64,000 bases of DNA, taken from NCBI GenBank assembly GCA_034231615.1, contig CM067298.1:28984483-29048482 (forward strand), in the 5' to 3' direction. This DNA is from Meghimatium bilineatum. Its lineage: Eukaryota; Mollusca; Gastropoda; Stylommatophora; Philomycidae. How positions within the stretch are numbered: the first letter of the stretch is position 1; every line of letters starts with the position of its first letter. The position numbers and the translations under genes are program-made. Positions 30,355-42,375 of the stretch are shown here, piece after piece. The notes below the pieces were generated by a model. The model was not told the DNA's origin, made no database searches, and worked only from the letters and a program-made list of their open reading frames with translations.

Positions 30355-30665
30355 TTCCTTCTGTTGTTCGCTACAAGTCTACACTATCGGACACGTCTTA
30401 TGGAATACCTCCATCGTTTTCTGAAGTTTTGTTTGGTTCCATATATCTTTGCCTGCAGGGTTACGCCGTTGGTCCTGTACGTCTCTCTCATTTGTTCATA
30501 CTGGGGACAGTTCTGCAGAATATGTTATCTGCATCTGTTATGTCTGTTCATTTGTTTCATAAGTGCACAGGGTGTGAAATATAGTCGCATCCTGTGTATG
30601 TGTTTGTTCAGTCTATCGTGTCCTGTCTTCAAGTATTGTTACCTGTCTCTGTCGATTTAGAAGTG
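30355..30665 (-). pseudogene. LINE C-terminal fragment (RNase H LINE family)
   Basis: The reverse strand, allowing frameshifts, reads LKTGHDRLNKHIHRM, HILQNCPQYEQMRETYR, LQAKIYGTKQNFRKTMEVF. These match the fragment at 36643 (HILQECANYNTFRCTYR, MNVKLYGTKQEMENTVQF). The plus-strand hydrophobic open frames over this stretch are its antisense shadow. Confidence 0.72.
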
Positions 30666-31021
30666 GTAAGCGTCTTTCGCCTTGCTATGTTCATTTCTGA
30701 TGATATGTATAGCTTTATTTTTTTCATCTTTTCTTGTGAGTTCATTGTCTTCTTGCATACATTCTTCTCCTTCTTCGGTAAACTCGTCAGCTCTCTAATT
30801 TCAATGACACCACAATGTGATGATAAGCACTAAGTACATATCTACTCTGTTCATCAGTTGGTATTGTAACTTGCTCAGAAAATGACTTCTAGAAGGCTTC
30901 TTCAATAGACACAGCACTAAGGGAAAAAAAGGTGAAATCTCCTGGGTATAAAAGAAAGCTCAGAAAAACCACCTCACTGCACTTAGGAAGTAGGAGCAAG
31001 GTGCTCGTAATTTCTGGGGTT

Positions 31022-31052
31022 AGCAAACAAACAAACAAACAAACAAACAAAC
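31022..31052. repeat. (AAAC)n microsatellite
   Basis: About eight AAAC units in a row. Confidence 0.95.
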
Positions 31053-31059
31053 GAGTTCG

Positions 31060-32300
31060 CATAATTCGAGCCAAGTAGTTATCAAAACTAGTTCTGCTCA
31101 CTGATATAAACTCATTGGTCACTTAGCTTATGCTCTGCTTCACCAGTCAATGAAAATAGGGAAATATCGGAATAGCCAAGATACATGACACTGTTTGGGA
31201 TCAGCTCGCAAGACTGTTTGAAAACCAGCTCAGATTCAATGTCATGTGTATGTATTGAACCAAATGTCGTCAAACATGAACAATAGTAGAGGGGAAGTAT
31301 GCAGTAGAACACATGATCCACACATGTCGCCCTGATTAAAGGGGCGAAGCACGCATGTACCTCTCCCAGACATAAGAAAAGACAAAACTTTATAACGATT
31401 AGGCAATCCTGAGAAAGACATTCATCATTGTAATGTAGATAAATGTGGTTAAATAAGCGAACAAAGAGGAGGAGTTTTATTATACAAATCTTTTTTTAAA
31501 AAGGAGGTTACCACCACCTCCACAGGAAATAGGAAATCAGAACATGTCATTCAGTACTATGGAGCATGCTAAAAGCGCCTCAACACCACCACCACCCTTC
31601 GCCTCCCTCCTAGTTTTTGAAAAAAAAAAAGTCACCAAAATCTCACGAAAATTAAGGAAATGCTCACGAATACGGAAAACGGCTTTTTTTTTATTAGGTA
31701 ACCCCTTCTCGCCCAAGATGTATCTACGGTTCCGTGTCTATCTTTCACATCATACCAATATCGATGCTAATAGTGCAGCTAATCTTGACGAGACTTAGGT
31801 CCGAAATCACCCTCGTTACTAGCCTTCGTCCATCATTTATCAACGCTAATGGAAGAATCGGCCGCACGTTCTTAGTACGGACATCAACACGTTACGCGTA
31901 AGCTCTTGGGAAAATGGCAAGAATCAAGGGACGAGCGATTACGGAGGGCTCATCGGGAGTGATCTATTATTTATGTAAAAAGTCTGGGTTTCGTTTTTCT
32001 CTCAACTTGACAGATTCTCCTGGGACTTGAGATCTTACAGAAACATCTCCAGAGAAAAGCTGATTCGCTGCCAGTGGTGAGAGTCGGAAGATAAAAAATT
32101 TGCCGCGGAAAATGGGGGACAGTCTAAGCACCACATGATAAGTATAGATTTTGTAAGTTCATAGAATCTTGACATCGTTACGTCGGCACAGTAAAGTAAC
32201 GATTTGATATAGGCACCGTATATATACAAAACAGAAATGAGAAAAAACAACCATGATTAGGGTGAAGGAAAGAAGATAGGATTATTGTTACGTACAAGAC
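31060..32300. other. Mostly single-copy-looking sequence
   Basis: No family recognised. A CpG-richer, repeat-poor stretch at 31800-32110 (with palindromic TTACGCGTAA near 31894) stands out from the AT-rich background and could be a regulatory element; this is only a composition impression. Confidence 0.35.
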
Positions 32301-32304
32301 AAAA

Positions 32305-32402
32305 GTATTTCTTAATGTAGACAATTTCTGAGATGTATTTCGTAATGTAGACAATGTCTGAGATGTATTTCTTAATGTAGACAATGTCTGAGATGTATTT
32401 CG
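32305..32402. repeat. 30-bp tandem repeat, 3 copies
   Basis: GTATTTCTTAATGTAGACAA then TGTCTGAGAT, three times. Confidence 0.92.
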
Positions 32403-32694
32403 CACATACCATCACAGATTCTAGCATACACATGCACTAATAAACTTTGTCTCATTTTGTATTTTATCTCGCACTCCAGAAGTTTTCAGTGTAGCCAAAA
32501 ATTAAAATGAGGTGCACCAAGCATTGAAATTGCGTAGCTTAACTTTGCTTTTCGGTCCAACACATGCGACTTCAACATGGTTTTGCGTAATTTTGACCAT
32601 CTATGGCAGTGATGAATCACGCATGCGTCAATGGTGGCGCATTACAAATTTTAAATAGTGCATTATATCTCAGTGCCTGCCAACAATCAAAAAT

Positions 32695-32985
32695 AGAGCC
32701 ATAGCCATACAGGTCCTACTCGGGTGTAGCATGGAAATGATATAAGTCCTTCTGTGGTGTAGCATGGGGATAATACACGTCCTTATGTGGTGTAGCATGG
32801 GGATAATACACATCTTACTCTGGTGTAGCATGAGTACACAATTCCTACTCTGGTGTAGACATGTGTCATCTGGAAGGACACATTTCCTACTTGGGTGTAG
32901 CATTGGATGACATACGTCCTACCCTGGTGTATCATGAGGATGATATACATGGGGATGACGCACGTCCTACTCTGGATTGTCTGGT
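32695..32985. repeat. 33-bp minisatellite, about 9 copies
   Basis: Units like GGTGTAGCATGGGGATAATA then CACGTCCTTATGT, with length variants. A lone unit (GGAGATGACACACGTCCTAC) lies 1.5 kb away at 34497-34525. Confidence 0.88.
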
Positions 32986-33054
32986 AAATATATCAATCAA
33001 TTTAAAGGAATATAAACATGAACTACAAAAGATTTTTACGCATACCCTGGACAA

Positions 33055-33370
33055 CTAAAATGAAAAATCTAGAAGTGTTAAGATCAATGATCGTCGAAGA
33101 AGGCTGCTCCTTAACAGTATCTTAACTAGAAAACTGAGTATTTTGGGTCATATAAAGAGACATAACAGCATGGAAGGATTAATAGCTGAAGGCAGAGTTA
33201 ACGATAACATGTAAGATGGCGCCCAAGGCGACGATGGTACAGTGATATATCAGATTGTTTAAACATGTCTCAAGCTGTGGCATGTCAATTCGTCCAGAAT
33301 CGCGAGAGTGTTCAGAGAATCCATAAGAAAGACCACGTTCTGGAAAAGATATGTCACTTTGATGACGATG
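33055..33370 (+). pseudogene. LINE C-terminal fragment (TFWKEYVT family)
   Basis: TTTTGGGTCATATAAAGAGA then CATAACAGCATGG, TAGCTGAAGGCAGAGTTAAC, GATCGTCGAAG and ACCACGTTCTGGAAAAGATA match 27815-28140. Stops and frameshifts throughout. Confidence 0.72.
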
Positions 33371-33374
33371 AAAC

Positions 33375-34150
33375 ATGATGTTCGTATTTTTTTTATTGAA
33401 ATGAATGTGGATACTTGTATCGATTTCCACAATTGACTTAAAGCTATTTGAGCTAAATCGTGGAACAAATTGCGGCATTTGAGTTAACTCGCACATTTTA
33501 TTAAAAATGTTGTCATTTCTGATCTATAGAATGGGTTAACTAATCTTACTTAGCTATCGTTTACAACATTCATAGCACGTGCTACAATGTTGTTATTATG
33601 TGCTATCTTTTTTAACCCCGGCAACACGTCGACGATTGACACACATCAATGTTTTTAAAAAAAACAATACCTTTCTCAATTTTCTATTGTAAGAGGTAAT
33701 GCAAAATTCTCTAATTTGTTCTTTTACAATGGCAGAGGCATATCTGGAATAAAGTATTCTCCTGTATTTTTCTGTAATTCGCGGTACGATAGAGATGAGA
33801 TCATAAAAAAATGCTATACGTAAACAGTTTCCAATATTGTACCCGTTACCTGTTTATGAAACTGGATCGATTAGAAGCACTTTGTGATCTGCACACTTCG
33901 ATCATTTTGGTGGATCGATGGATTGATTACCAGAACAGGAAGTCACTTTACTAACCACAGTAAAAGTTCAAACTCCCCCGTCTCTTCTCCTTCCCCATTT
34001 ACCAAAATAAATCGTTAATATATAACAAGATTCTGCCTTTCTTCTCGTCATTTGTACTGTGATATTCAAGTGTGCATGTATCTGAAAAATAGGTAGGGGG
34101 GGGGAACCTATTGTGTCGTTGATTGAGAGTCTGTTATTTGGAACATAAAT
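33375..34150. other. Unannotated sequence
   Basis: AT-rich, no recognised gene or repeat. Confidence 0.35.
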
Positions 34151-34159
34151 TGTGCCTTC

Positions 34160-34295
34160 TTCGTATGCTTAAATGGCAGAATTGACATGGAGACTATCGA
34201 CTCGTACAGAATGATTAAATGGGAGAATTGACATGGAGACTATCGACTCGTACAGAATGATTAAATGGGAGAATTGACATGGAGACTATGGTCAC
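34160..34295. repeat. 46-bp tandem repeat, about 3 copies
   Basis: Units TTAAATGGGAGAATTGACAT, GGAGACTATCGACTCGTACA, GAATGA. Confidence 0.9.
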
Positions 34296-34314
34296 GTTCG
34301 GTATGAATAAATGA

Positions 34315-34482
34315 CAACATGACATTGTTTTCCGCTCGTTCTCAAACTCCTGTTGGGACTATCTTTTAGTAGGAATATGATCTTATTAGATTTCTGGCAT
34401 GATATAGTCCAGAGAACTGACATAAATTGCATCGCTCTTTCATTGTCAACGGAACGACACATCATATTTCGGTAGTTGTTTG
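34315..34482 (-). mobile_element. SINE-like repeat family A
   Basis: GCTCGTTCTCAAACTCCTGT, TTAGATTTCTGGCATGATAT, AGTCCAGAGAACTG and CGGAACGACACATCATATTT then CGG match family A in order. Confidence 0.65.
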
Positions 34483-34796
34483 ACAATGACAGTTATGGAG
34501 ATGACACACGTCCTACTCTGGCGTGTGTCGTAAAATAATTCTAATGCATGTATTCATAGTAACTCACAGGATATGACCTGTATCTGTTTGTTCATATCTG
34601 GACAAGACATGCTGAAAGAAATACCGAAATCGTTTCCGGAAATTACGTCTTCATCAAGTTTGACATAAATATGGAATGGATGTCATCTCACTCATACAAC
34701 CAAAAAAAAAAAAAAAATACTATACACACGCTTACAAGGAAGAACAAATTATCATTTTTTTATATTGAGAACTGTCAACAGCATGTTCAACAAATG

Positions 34797-35050
34797 TAGA
34801 TGATGTTTGAAGTTGGCGACACCGTTAATTTCCTTCGCGAACAGTCCCCAGGAAGATCTAAACTATTCTGCAGAACTGTCCGCTGTAACACAACACAAGC
34901 AGAAAAAGATGACTCCAGAAACAGTTCTGATGGACAAGCTCCGCATCTTATCTCAGAACTGGTGACCACATTACAATGCAATGATGAAATCCATATCAGC
35001 GCTGGACTATGGCTGGAGAAAGATGAAGGAATAGAAACTCCGATTTCGTA
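34797..35050 (+). pseudogene. Decayed LINE 3' end (RNase H family)
   Basis: FEVGDTVNF, SKLFCRTVRC and CNDEIHISAGLWLEKDEG parallel the fragment at 29780-30115 (LELATLISAH frame, NIFYRTVRC, EEIYISLCLRVEN). Short and degraded. Confidence 0.5.
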
Positions 35051-35059
35051 TATTTGTGT

Positions 35060-36210
35060 TATACATAAACTACATTTAACCTTCTCGTTTTGCATATATT
35101 AATTTTAGTATGATCACCAATGTAGAAGCAGGCTCTATGCCATATCCTTTCGCAGATTTGCTCTGTTTTCATTTCCTGGTGTCTGTTAATAGCAACGAAG
35201 TGTTATCATAAATATGACGAAAAATAAATAAAAATATTGCTTCAGTTGATTTAAAATGACTACTAAACTAAATACTTCAAGAATGTCTTGAATATAAATA
35301 TGAGACGCTAAGACAAACATGAAAAATAGGAACAACAATAGAATGAATCCGAACTCTTATGAAAGCTGATAAACTACCACAAGTTTATTAAAATTTTAAA
35401 ATTACAGTATAGAAATATTTTATGCGATCGAATGAATCAGATCACTAACTTGTTATTGATCATTACTTTTTAAACAACGTGAAGAATCATCTACGTTCGC
35501 ATTTGTTTATGGATAAGAACACATACTATCACAGAGTTCAATTAATTAGTGCACAATTTTTCGTAACGCCATGAGAAAGATATATTGAAAGCAGGTATTT
35601 ATTCTCAACAAGAATGGTAACCTTGTGAAAGAGCTCAATTGGCAGCTTGCAACGCTGTAGAGTTATTCGTTACTTGTACCACCTGATGAGATTGCCAACC
35701 CAACACACAGCGATACGGAATTCCTATTTACCATATTCATTATATGTTGTTCTATGCCTCCCATCATCGAAACCCCCATGATTCATATGCATGAGTGAAC
35801 GCGTGACCATAGACATTGATTTTGAAAACTGCTCATTTTCCAGTTTTTGCTTTTTCTACATTACGCTGTCTCTTATCTTAAGTTTGATTTTATTTGACAA
35901 ACAAAAGGCGATCATTTTAATTACAGATTCAATCAGGATTACAAAAGAACAATGCGGTCTCCATTACAGTTCTCGATATGTCAATGTCAAAACAATGCAG
36001 TATCGTTATCCGGTTGAATTCACGTTGGGTTATGTGTAAATAGAAGTACGTGAGTCTAATCGTTATGTCGTCACAGCCTGCGAATTTTGTGTACTTAACT
36101 ATCGGCCACTCAGTTTTACTGCATAATAGTATCGACCACACAAACAGTACGTCTACCTTAGCGCCCTATGTTTACTGTCGCTCCAATATCATATTGTTCA
36201 GGAATATAAT
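35060..36210. other. Unannotated sequence
   Basis: No recognised gene. Small open frames have no motifs. Confidence 0.35.
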
Positions 36211-36217
36211 TTTGGCA

Positions 36218-36240
36218 CAGTGGTTCTCAACGCTTTAATC
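36218..36240 (+). mobile_element. Lone hAT-like terminal repeat
   Basis: CAGTGGTTCTCAACGCTTTA matches the ends at 3066 and 44466. No matching right end was found. Confidence 0.4.
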
Positions 36241-36589
36241 AGAATGGGGCCATTGAAATAGAACATACATTTACACCCCTTTTGTCATAAAAGTATATTC
36301 ACTGATGACATAAGCGCAGACAACCTGAATTTCGAAATGAAAATATATGTTCACTTTGCGAGATACAAAATAATCCGCGAAATCTATGTGTCTACCAAAA
36401 AGTTAAACAAGACAGTCTAGCAAAACTCCATATAGCCACGTGTATATTTTATCTCAACTTTCTGTGAAGCAAGAAGACCAATACTTCTTATACAGTTGCG
36501 TTCTCAGACTTCGAATCTGGTACTCATTCCAAACCCAAGTCAACTGGAAAATATATATTCCTGCACTTGAACAAAGTATGTGATTTTCT

Positions 36590-37265
36590 GAACATAACAT
36601 GAAACTTTCTGAATAGAACATTAAACTTTATAAACATAACATTCTTCTTCTTCTTCTTTCGTTCGCTAATAATGTCTATATCTGCAGTGTTGTTTCTTGT
36701 ATAAATTGGACAGTGTTTTCCATTTCTTGTTTTGTACCATAAAGTTTAACATTCATCGGTGTATCAGAAGGCCGGTATGTGCATCGAAATGTGTTATAGT
36801 TTGCACATTCTTGAAGGATATGTTCTAAATTCTGGTTGGCTTGTCCACAAATACACTTTGATGTTGTGCCAATTTTAAATTTTGTATACTTATGGCTGTT
36901 TAGTCTATTGTGTCCAGTTCTGAGTCTAAATATGATGACCTGTTCTTGTCTGTTAAGTAGGTGGTAGTCGTCCCGTGGAGGTAAGTTAGGCTTTCGTTGT
37001 GCCTTTATCATGGATTTTTTTTTTGCGTGATAGCTGATTAGTACATCCGGTTATAAACATAACATGAAACTCAATAAACCGAAAATGAAACTTTTTTAAC
37101 ATAACATGAAACGTTATAAACATAACATGAAACGTTATAAATATAACATGAAACGCTGTAAACCTAGCATGAAACTTTATAAACAGAACATGAAACGTAA
37201 ACATAACATGCACCTTTATAAACAGAACATGAAACGTTATAAGCATAACATGAAACTTTATAAAT
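36590..37265. repeat. 21-bp minisatellite split by a LINE
   Basis: Units like GAAACGTTATAAACATAACA T occur at 36590-36642 and again at 37051-37265. The intervening 36643-37050 is a LINE fragment, so one array was broken by the insertion. Confidence 0.85.
36643..37050 (-). pseudogene. 5'-truncated LINE C-terminus inserted in a minisatellite
   Basis: The minus-strand frame 37011-36676 reads YHLLNRQEQVIIFRLRTGHN, RLNSHKYTKFKIGTTSKCIC, GQANQNLEHILQECANY, MNVKLYGTKQEMENTVQFIQ and ETTLQI stop. Its tail is (TTC)n reversed at 36643-36660. A 15-bp repeat TTATAAACATAACAT flanks it at 36628-36642 and 37051-37065. It is the cleanest C-terminus of this LINE family in the window. Confidence 0.88.
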
Positions 37266-37441
37266 AAATATAATAAGTTCTGTGTAAAGCAAAAATATTC
37301 TGTGGACTATTTAAATAAAGATGTATATAAGTGTCGTGGATGTATTATTGCAGAAAAAAAATTATAAAGCAGCACAATGAATTTGAACTAGGTCCATTCA
37401 AGTAGCACATATTCCACTATTGAGAGAGATACACCATGGTT

Positions 37442-37520
37442 TAATACAGAAAACATGTGAGCTCTAATTGCGAGGTGAAGAAGTGCCAGCTGAACAGACA
37501 TGGTTCGAATCCCGTTTGAT
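37442..37520 (+). mobile_element. Possible tRNA-like SINE head
   Basis: CATGGTTCGAATCCCGTTTG is a perfect pol III B-box, followed 15 bp on by a T run. The A-box is not convincing. Confidence 0.3.
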
Positions 37521-37817
37521 GCCATATTATTTTTTTTCTGAAGGCTATTCATAAACGGCGGCATAACGTGCCCACAATAAAATATATCAATGTATAGGCG
37601 TGAACTTCTTAGATCTGTAACCCAATATCAATGTATGTCGACTTTGGTATTAGTTAAGGAGTTTGCCTCTCTTCTGAAGAGGCGTGCCACTTTCAACCAG
37701 CGGATAAATTCCAATTAGGTTATAGCAGGACACACTACCATAAAATATTAGAGGTAACAAAGACCCCAAAGTACAGATTTAGCACATATGTCAGTATGTC
37801 AACTTTATCCAAGGTTA

Positions 37818-37877
37818 TCTGTATATATGTATATATGTATATATGTATATATGTATATATGTATATATGTATATATG
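37818..37877. repeat. (TGTATATA)n microsatellite
   Basis: Seven perfect octamer units. Confidence 0.97.
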
Positions 37878-38129
37878 GTCCTTTCCCGGAATGCGTACAT
37901 ACCGTTATATATTTTTTTAAATTATTTCTTATTATTATATTTATCAGACAACAGGTATTTATTTATTAACTCAAACCGTAACCCAAACTTACACAACTCT
38001 CACAACCACTCATACAACCGTTCTAAAAATAAATATTTAAATTAATAAAGATAGATAAGCAAATTTATAAACATAACGAAGGGAAATAATCCAAATATAG
38101 CGGTAGGCAGGCATTCAAGGAAAGCTCCA

Positions 38130-38200
38130 TATATATATGCGTGTGTGTGTGTATATGTGTGTGTGTGCGTGTGTGCGGACATGCGCAGGCGCGCGCGCAT
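38130..38200. repeat. (TG)n with GC-rich extension
   Basis: ATATATGCGTGTGTGTGTG, then TGTGCGTGTGTGCGG and GCGCGCGCGC. Alternating purine-pyrimidine throughout, so Z-DNA-prone. Confidence 0.9.
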
Positions 38201-38204
38201 GAAT

Positions 38205-39290
38205 TTTTGTGTTTACACATTTTTTCTTTATCGCACCATAGGTCACTAATCACACATTTAAATATGTAGAGCCATCAGCTATCTTCTCTAAAATGCACTA
38301 AGTTTATTCTGCCTTCAAATATTACTATTGAATCAATAAGTTACCTTAATTTATCTGCGCTAGTCTTACAAATTGAGCGCAGGCTGATTCTAGTTTTCAG
38401 AAAAAAAAATATTGCTTACATGAATTGTATAATTCAATGTGTAACCTATTCTGCGTGAACAAACTTGAAAAGTATTACTTATATTATAAGTATTTATATG
38501 TGCAAGTCGGAGACGTTGCTTACAAGATACACTACCATGTCCTAGAAAGAAAAGACTTCTCTCTCCTTCCCACGCACAAATTATATTAAATTTATCACAT
38601 TATGAACAACATTTATTCGCCATTCAAATTACTGCTGACTGATATAATTTTATACATTTTGTTATTTTGTCAGAAATACTGTATAATCAAATTAAAATGT
38701 GCAAGCATTGCTTAATAGCCCATATGGACGCCTCGCCATTGAAATATAAACATTCTGTGTAGTTTTAAATAATGTGTGATGGATGACATGTGCTATTCAG
38801 ATGTAGCGATCAACCTCAAAGTTTGATGTAGTTAGCAACCCAGCACTTTGTGTATGTAGTGCTGATGTAATTAAAATGTATTTATCAGTAGTGATTAAAA
38901 ATATATATCACAGATACAAAAATGTATGACAAGTGATAAATTGAAAACAAAAGTACAACTGTTAAGAAGATATATCTTTGCAGCGGCTGCATATAACTGT
39001 TAAATTTGAAAATGACAACCGAATTGGAAAATGAAATATCAGTGGTTGGAAATGAATTAATATATAATTGTTGGAAGAATATGATGGTGGGTGATTTCTA
39101 ATCACTGGAAAGATTAATGATGAGAGATATAGGCCAGGAAAGATAAGCAATTCAAAACGTTTATGGTCTCGTGGATATCGAAGACCTTTTGAACATGGCT
39201 TTGGAAGATGCAATATGCTTGTAATGAACCAAGAAACTAGCATTTGGCAGTGAGAATAGGGTTCTGAAACGCACACATCTCATAGAAGTA
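38205..39290. other. Unannotated sequence
   Basis: AT-rich, no gene recognised. Confidence 0.35.
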
Positions 39291-39299
39291 CTTCTTCCA

Positions 39300-39560
39300 T
39301 GTTTGATCTCAAGCTGTTGCGGGGAAGTATGATATAGTCCAGAGAATGGAATGCGCCGGGTCATAACGTAGCTACGATATCTGCGCATTTTGGTCTGCCA
39401 AATAGAACTTCAGCATAGCTTCTGTGAGGTTTCATTTTGACACCATATTGGATGGGTTAGCCATGTCCACTTCGGTGCCTTCTTAGCCACCTCTTACGAC
39501 ATGCATGGAAGATAACAGTATTACCAATTTTGCTCCCATTTCAAATCCCAGAAACAGTCA
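39300..39560 (-). mobile_element. SINE-like repeat family B
   Basis: GATATAGTCCAGAGAATGGA, ATGCGCCGGGTCATAACG, GCTACGATATCTGCGCATTT, AACTTCAGCATAGCTTC, GGATGGGTTAGCCATGTCC, CACCTCTTACGACATGCATG and TTTTGCTCCCATTTCA follow family B order. Confidence 0.75.
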
Positions 39561-39574
39561 GGCTAAATGATTAG

Positions 39575-39705
39575 CAATTTTAGGCAATATTTACGTTAAG
39601 TATGTTGTCATTTCCGTTATAAAAAGTCTAGAAAAACAATTATCTGCGAAGGTAATTGAAACTGGCAACTTTTCAGTCCCAGAAATGTTCTGTCATAGAA
39701 CATGC
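39575..39705 (-). mobile_element. SINE family C, degraded
   Basis: GGCAATATTTACGTTAAGTA, TTGTCATTTCCG, CAATTATCTGCGAAGG and AATTGAAACTGGCAACTTTT parallel 28600-28727. It directly abuts the family B copy. Confidence 0.55.
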
Positions 39706-40144
39706 ACGCGCACACACACATACACACGCGCACACACATTCTGGTTACGCAGGTCTAAATATTTCCAGCACATGACAGGCCACATTATCAGGAAGAATAA
39801 GAGAACTGTGATCTCAAATGTTTCATAGAAATGTTGTCTGCTTTGAACATTTTCTATTTAACCGATATAGGAAAAAAAACCTCAACATCCGGTAATCAGT
39901 CCTATTGTTGAATATAGCTCGGAATGAATCTGATTGATGTCCGGGTGGACACGTTTACGGACAACACATTACATGGAGAGAGCTCACACACGAGGATTGA
40001 CATCAGTAATGGTGGTATTGTTCCTCATTCTGCAGCGTTCTGGTGTTTCAATAGACAAGGTTTACTTTCACAGCCATTCTGAGATGAAGGTCCATGTTGG
40101 ATACAGGAAATCATTGGAAGTCCTTTACATACACAGTTTCCATA

Positions 40145-40194
<50 letters not shown>

Positions 40195-40200
40195 TCTCTT
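40145..40200. repeat. (CT)n with TTTC interruptions
   Basis: CTCTCTCTCTCTTTCTCTCT-type low complexity. Confidence 0.95.
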
Positions 40201-40406
40201 TTCTATCTCTTTCTGTCTTTCAATTTCTTTCTCAATCTGCCTCTCCCTGTCACTCTTTATTTCACTCTTATACTTGCTAATTCATTACGCTATTTCTATT
40301 AGGATGTACATTTAGACTGAAGGTTCACTCTCTGTTAGGAAGTTTGCAGTAGTTCTTGTACTGTAATAAAGATGACTACGCAAGAACGTATATCTTTTTC
40401 CAATAA

Positions 40407-40905
40407 TGTTATAGCATCTCAGTGCCGAATGTCAATAATTGTGAACATTACCAAATACATCTCAGTGCCGAATGTCAATAATTGTGAACATTACCAAGTA
40501 CATCTCAGTGCCGAATGTCAATAATTGTGAACATTACCAAGTACATCTCAGTGCCGAATGTCAATAATTGTGAACATTACCAAATACATATCAGTGCCGA
40601 ATGTCAATAATTGTGAACATTACCAAGCACATCTCAGTGCCGAATATCAATAACTGTGAACATTACCAAATACATCTCAGTGCCGAATATCAATAACTGT
40701 GAACATTACCAAATACATCTCAGTGCCGAATATCAATAATTGTGAACATTACCAAGCACATCTCAGTGCCGAATGTCAATAATTGTGAACATTACCAAGT
40801 ACATCTCAGTGCCGAATGTCAATAATTGTGAACATTACCAAGTACATCTCAGTGCCGAATGTCAATAATTGTGAACATTATCAAGCACATCTCAGTGCTG
40901 AATGT
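40407..40905. repeat. 43-bp minisatellite, about 11-12 copies
   Basis: Units ACATCTCAGTGCCGAATGTC, AATAATTGTGAACATTACCA, AGT. Variants (AATATCAATAACTG, CAAATA versus CAAGTA or CAAGCA) are arranged in blocks, showing local duplication. No unique spacers lie between units, so it is not CRISPR-like. Confidence 0.95.
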
Positions 40906-40909
40906 CAAT

Positions 40910-41580
40910 CTGAGTGACTCAACCAGTTCCCTGCTTCCAAACTAAGATAATATGAAACTAGAGTAAAACTGTAGAAGGCGGAGCTCGAAGGAAATAACAA
41001 GATGGATGTCATCACTCTGAGATATTTGAATATGATTATGTATTTGAGAAAACTATTGAGACATTTCAGAATCTAGGACGTGAACAAGTTAACAAATGGA
41101 ACTGATTGTTGAACATCTTTGCTCTACCACTCGATGTTGAACATGTTCATGTACAGCGTACAACAACTTTTAAAGCTTGTATTATTTTTAATATACGTGC
41201 GGAAGCTTTGTTGAAGATGTGCGTGAAGAACACTGTCTACATTGAAGTGCACACAGAGTCGACTGTGCTCCAGATTGATCGACTTCAAGCGTGAAAAGTA
41301 GCTGCAGTTGATATATCATCAATACCAGCTAACATCACTACCCGCCATTACAATCAGGGTGAGGTGAGTTCATTACAGATTGCATATATGCTACTCATTT
41401 TTAAGTTGATAATATTGTACGGCTCGCCATCGTTGCGAACAAAGTACGTGATGGTGATTTTATGATAACGAATGATGGTGTAAAAAAGCAAATGGCCTTT
41501 GTCAGAAAACTAAGGCTCACCGCCCTTGCTGTAGAAGGTCCCTTATATCTTTGCAAAACTAATCAGAATCATAATTTCAT
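40910..41580. other. Unannotated sequence
   Basis: No recognised gene; contains a stop-free 62-codon frame at 41106-41294 without motifs. Confidence 0.35.
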
Positions 41581-41582
41581 GG

Positions 41583-41670
41583 TGTGCCGCATGACCGAGA
41601 GGTTATAACGTTAGTCTCACACCTGTGAGGTCAAGAGTTCGATCCCCAGTTAAAACTGGGTTTTTTTCTG
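41583..41670 (+). mobile_element. tRNA-like element (SINE head)
   Basis: GCCGCATGACCGAGAGGTTA (A-box region), CTCACACCTGTGAG (anticodon-arm-like palindrome), AAGAGTTCGATCCCCAGTTA (B-box), then CTGGGTTTTTTT (pol III terminator). The box spacing fits a tRNA, but acceptor-stem pairing is poor, so I call it tRNA-derived rather than a tRNA gene. Confidence 0.55.
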
Positions 41671-42206
41671 ATTTTTTTTCGTAGGTTAAATTTATAAACT
41701 CACCCTGTACATTACATGGCGCCAGCAAAAGCATGCGGCCTTTATCACACAGCTACAAAATCCCTACATGTAATTCCATAACTGGAAAAATGCAGTACTA
41801 GTTTTTTTGTTGTTGTTGCTGTTAACCTACTTGAGTTGATATTTACTAAATATAGCAGGAACGATTGTAGTAATGACGCAAACTAATCCACTGAAAGTGA
41901 CACCTATTATTTTAAAGTTACAAATCACAGAGAATACTGAACTTTATCCGTCAATGATCATTTTTAGTCTTAATCTCGGACCTAGTGTTCGAGAAGATGC
42001 ACTAGCAAGAACATCCTTAATAACAGTCCCAGTTGTCCCTCCTCCGACAGGGTTACGGGTGTCTTCATCTTTCATCTCCATATAGTTCTATTAGCTGTAT
42101 AGTCTTGTTTTGTATCTTTACATTCCACCATGACCAGTATAGTTTTCTAATGTCTCTGGTTGCCTGTAATTGTGATATGAACCTTGTTTCTTAGTTTCAA
42201 ACCACC

Positions 42207-42375
42207 GCCGAAAACGGATGAATCGCGCCATTGGCGCAAATACAACGGCAACACAACGCATTTTTGAACTACATCCTGCTGGAAATCAAGTTTGACCATT
42301 ATCCTGCTACAAGAGAGATCCAGTGGAAGTTTGAGAATGAACGCAGAAGAAGAAGAAGAAGAAGAAGAAGAAGTT
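42207..42375 (+). mobile_element. SINE-like repeat family A with (AAG)n tail
   Basis: CGCCGAAAACGGATGAATCG, GCCATTGGCGCAAATACAAC, CATCCTGCTGGAAATCAAG, ATCCTGCTACAAGAGAGATC, GGAAGTTTGAGAATGAACGC, then about nine AGA units. Complete plus-strand copy. Confidence 0.82.

Noticed and set aside
30249-30833. Hydrophobic plus-strand frames resembling a membrane protein
   Set aside because: The minus strand of 30355-30665 encodes a LINE zinc-knuckle end, so the plus-strand frame is its antisense shadow.
40407-40905. CRISPR-like array of 43-bp repeats
   Set aside because: Repeats are contiguous without unique spacers, and the genome is eukaryotic.
41583-41670. Functional tRNA gene
   Set aside because: A- and B-boxes are present, but acceptor and D-stem pairing is poor; more likely a SINE head.
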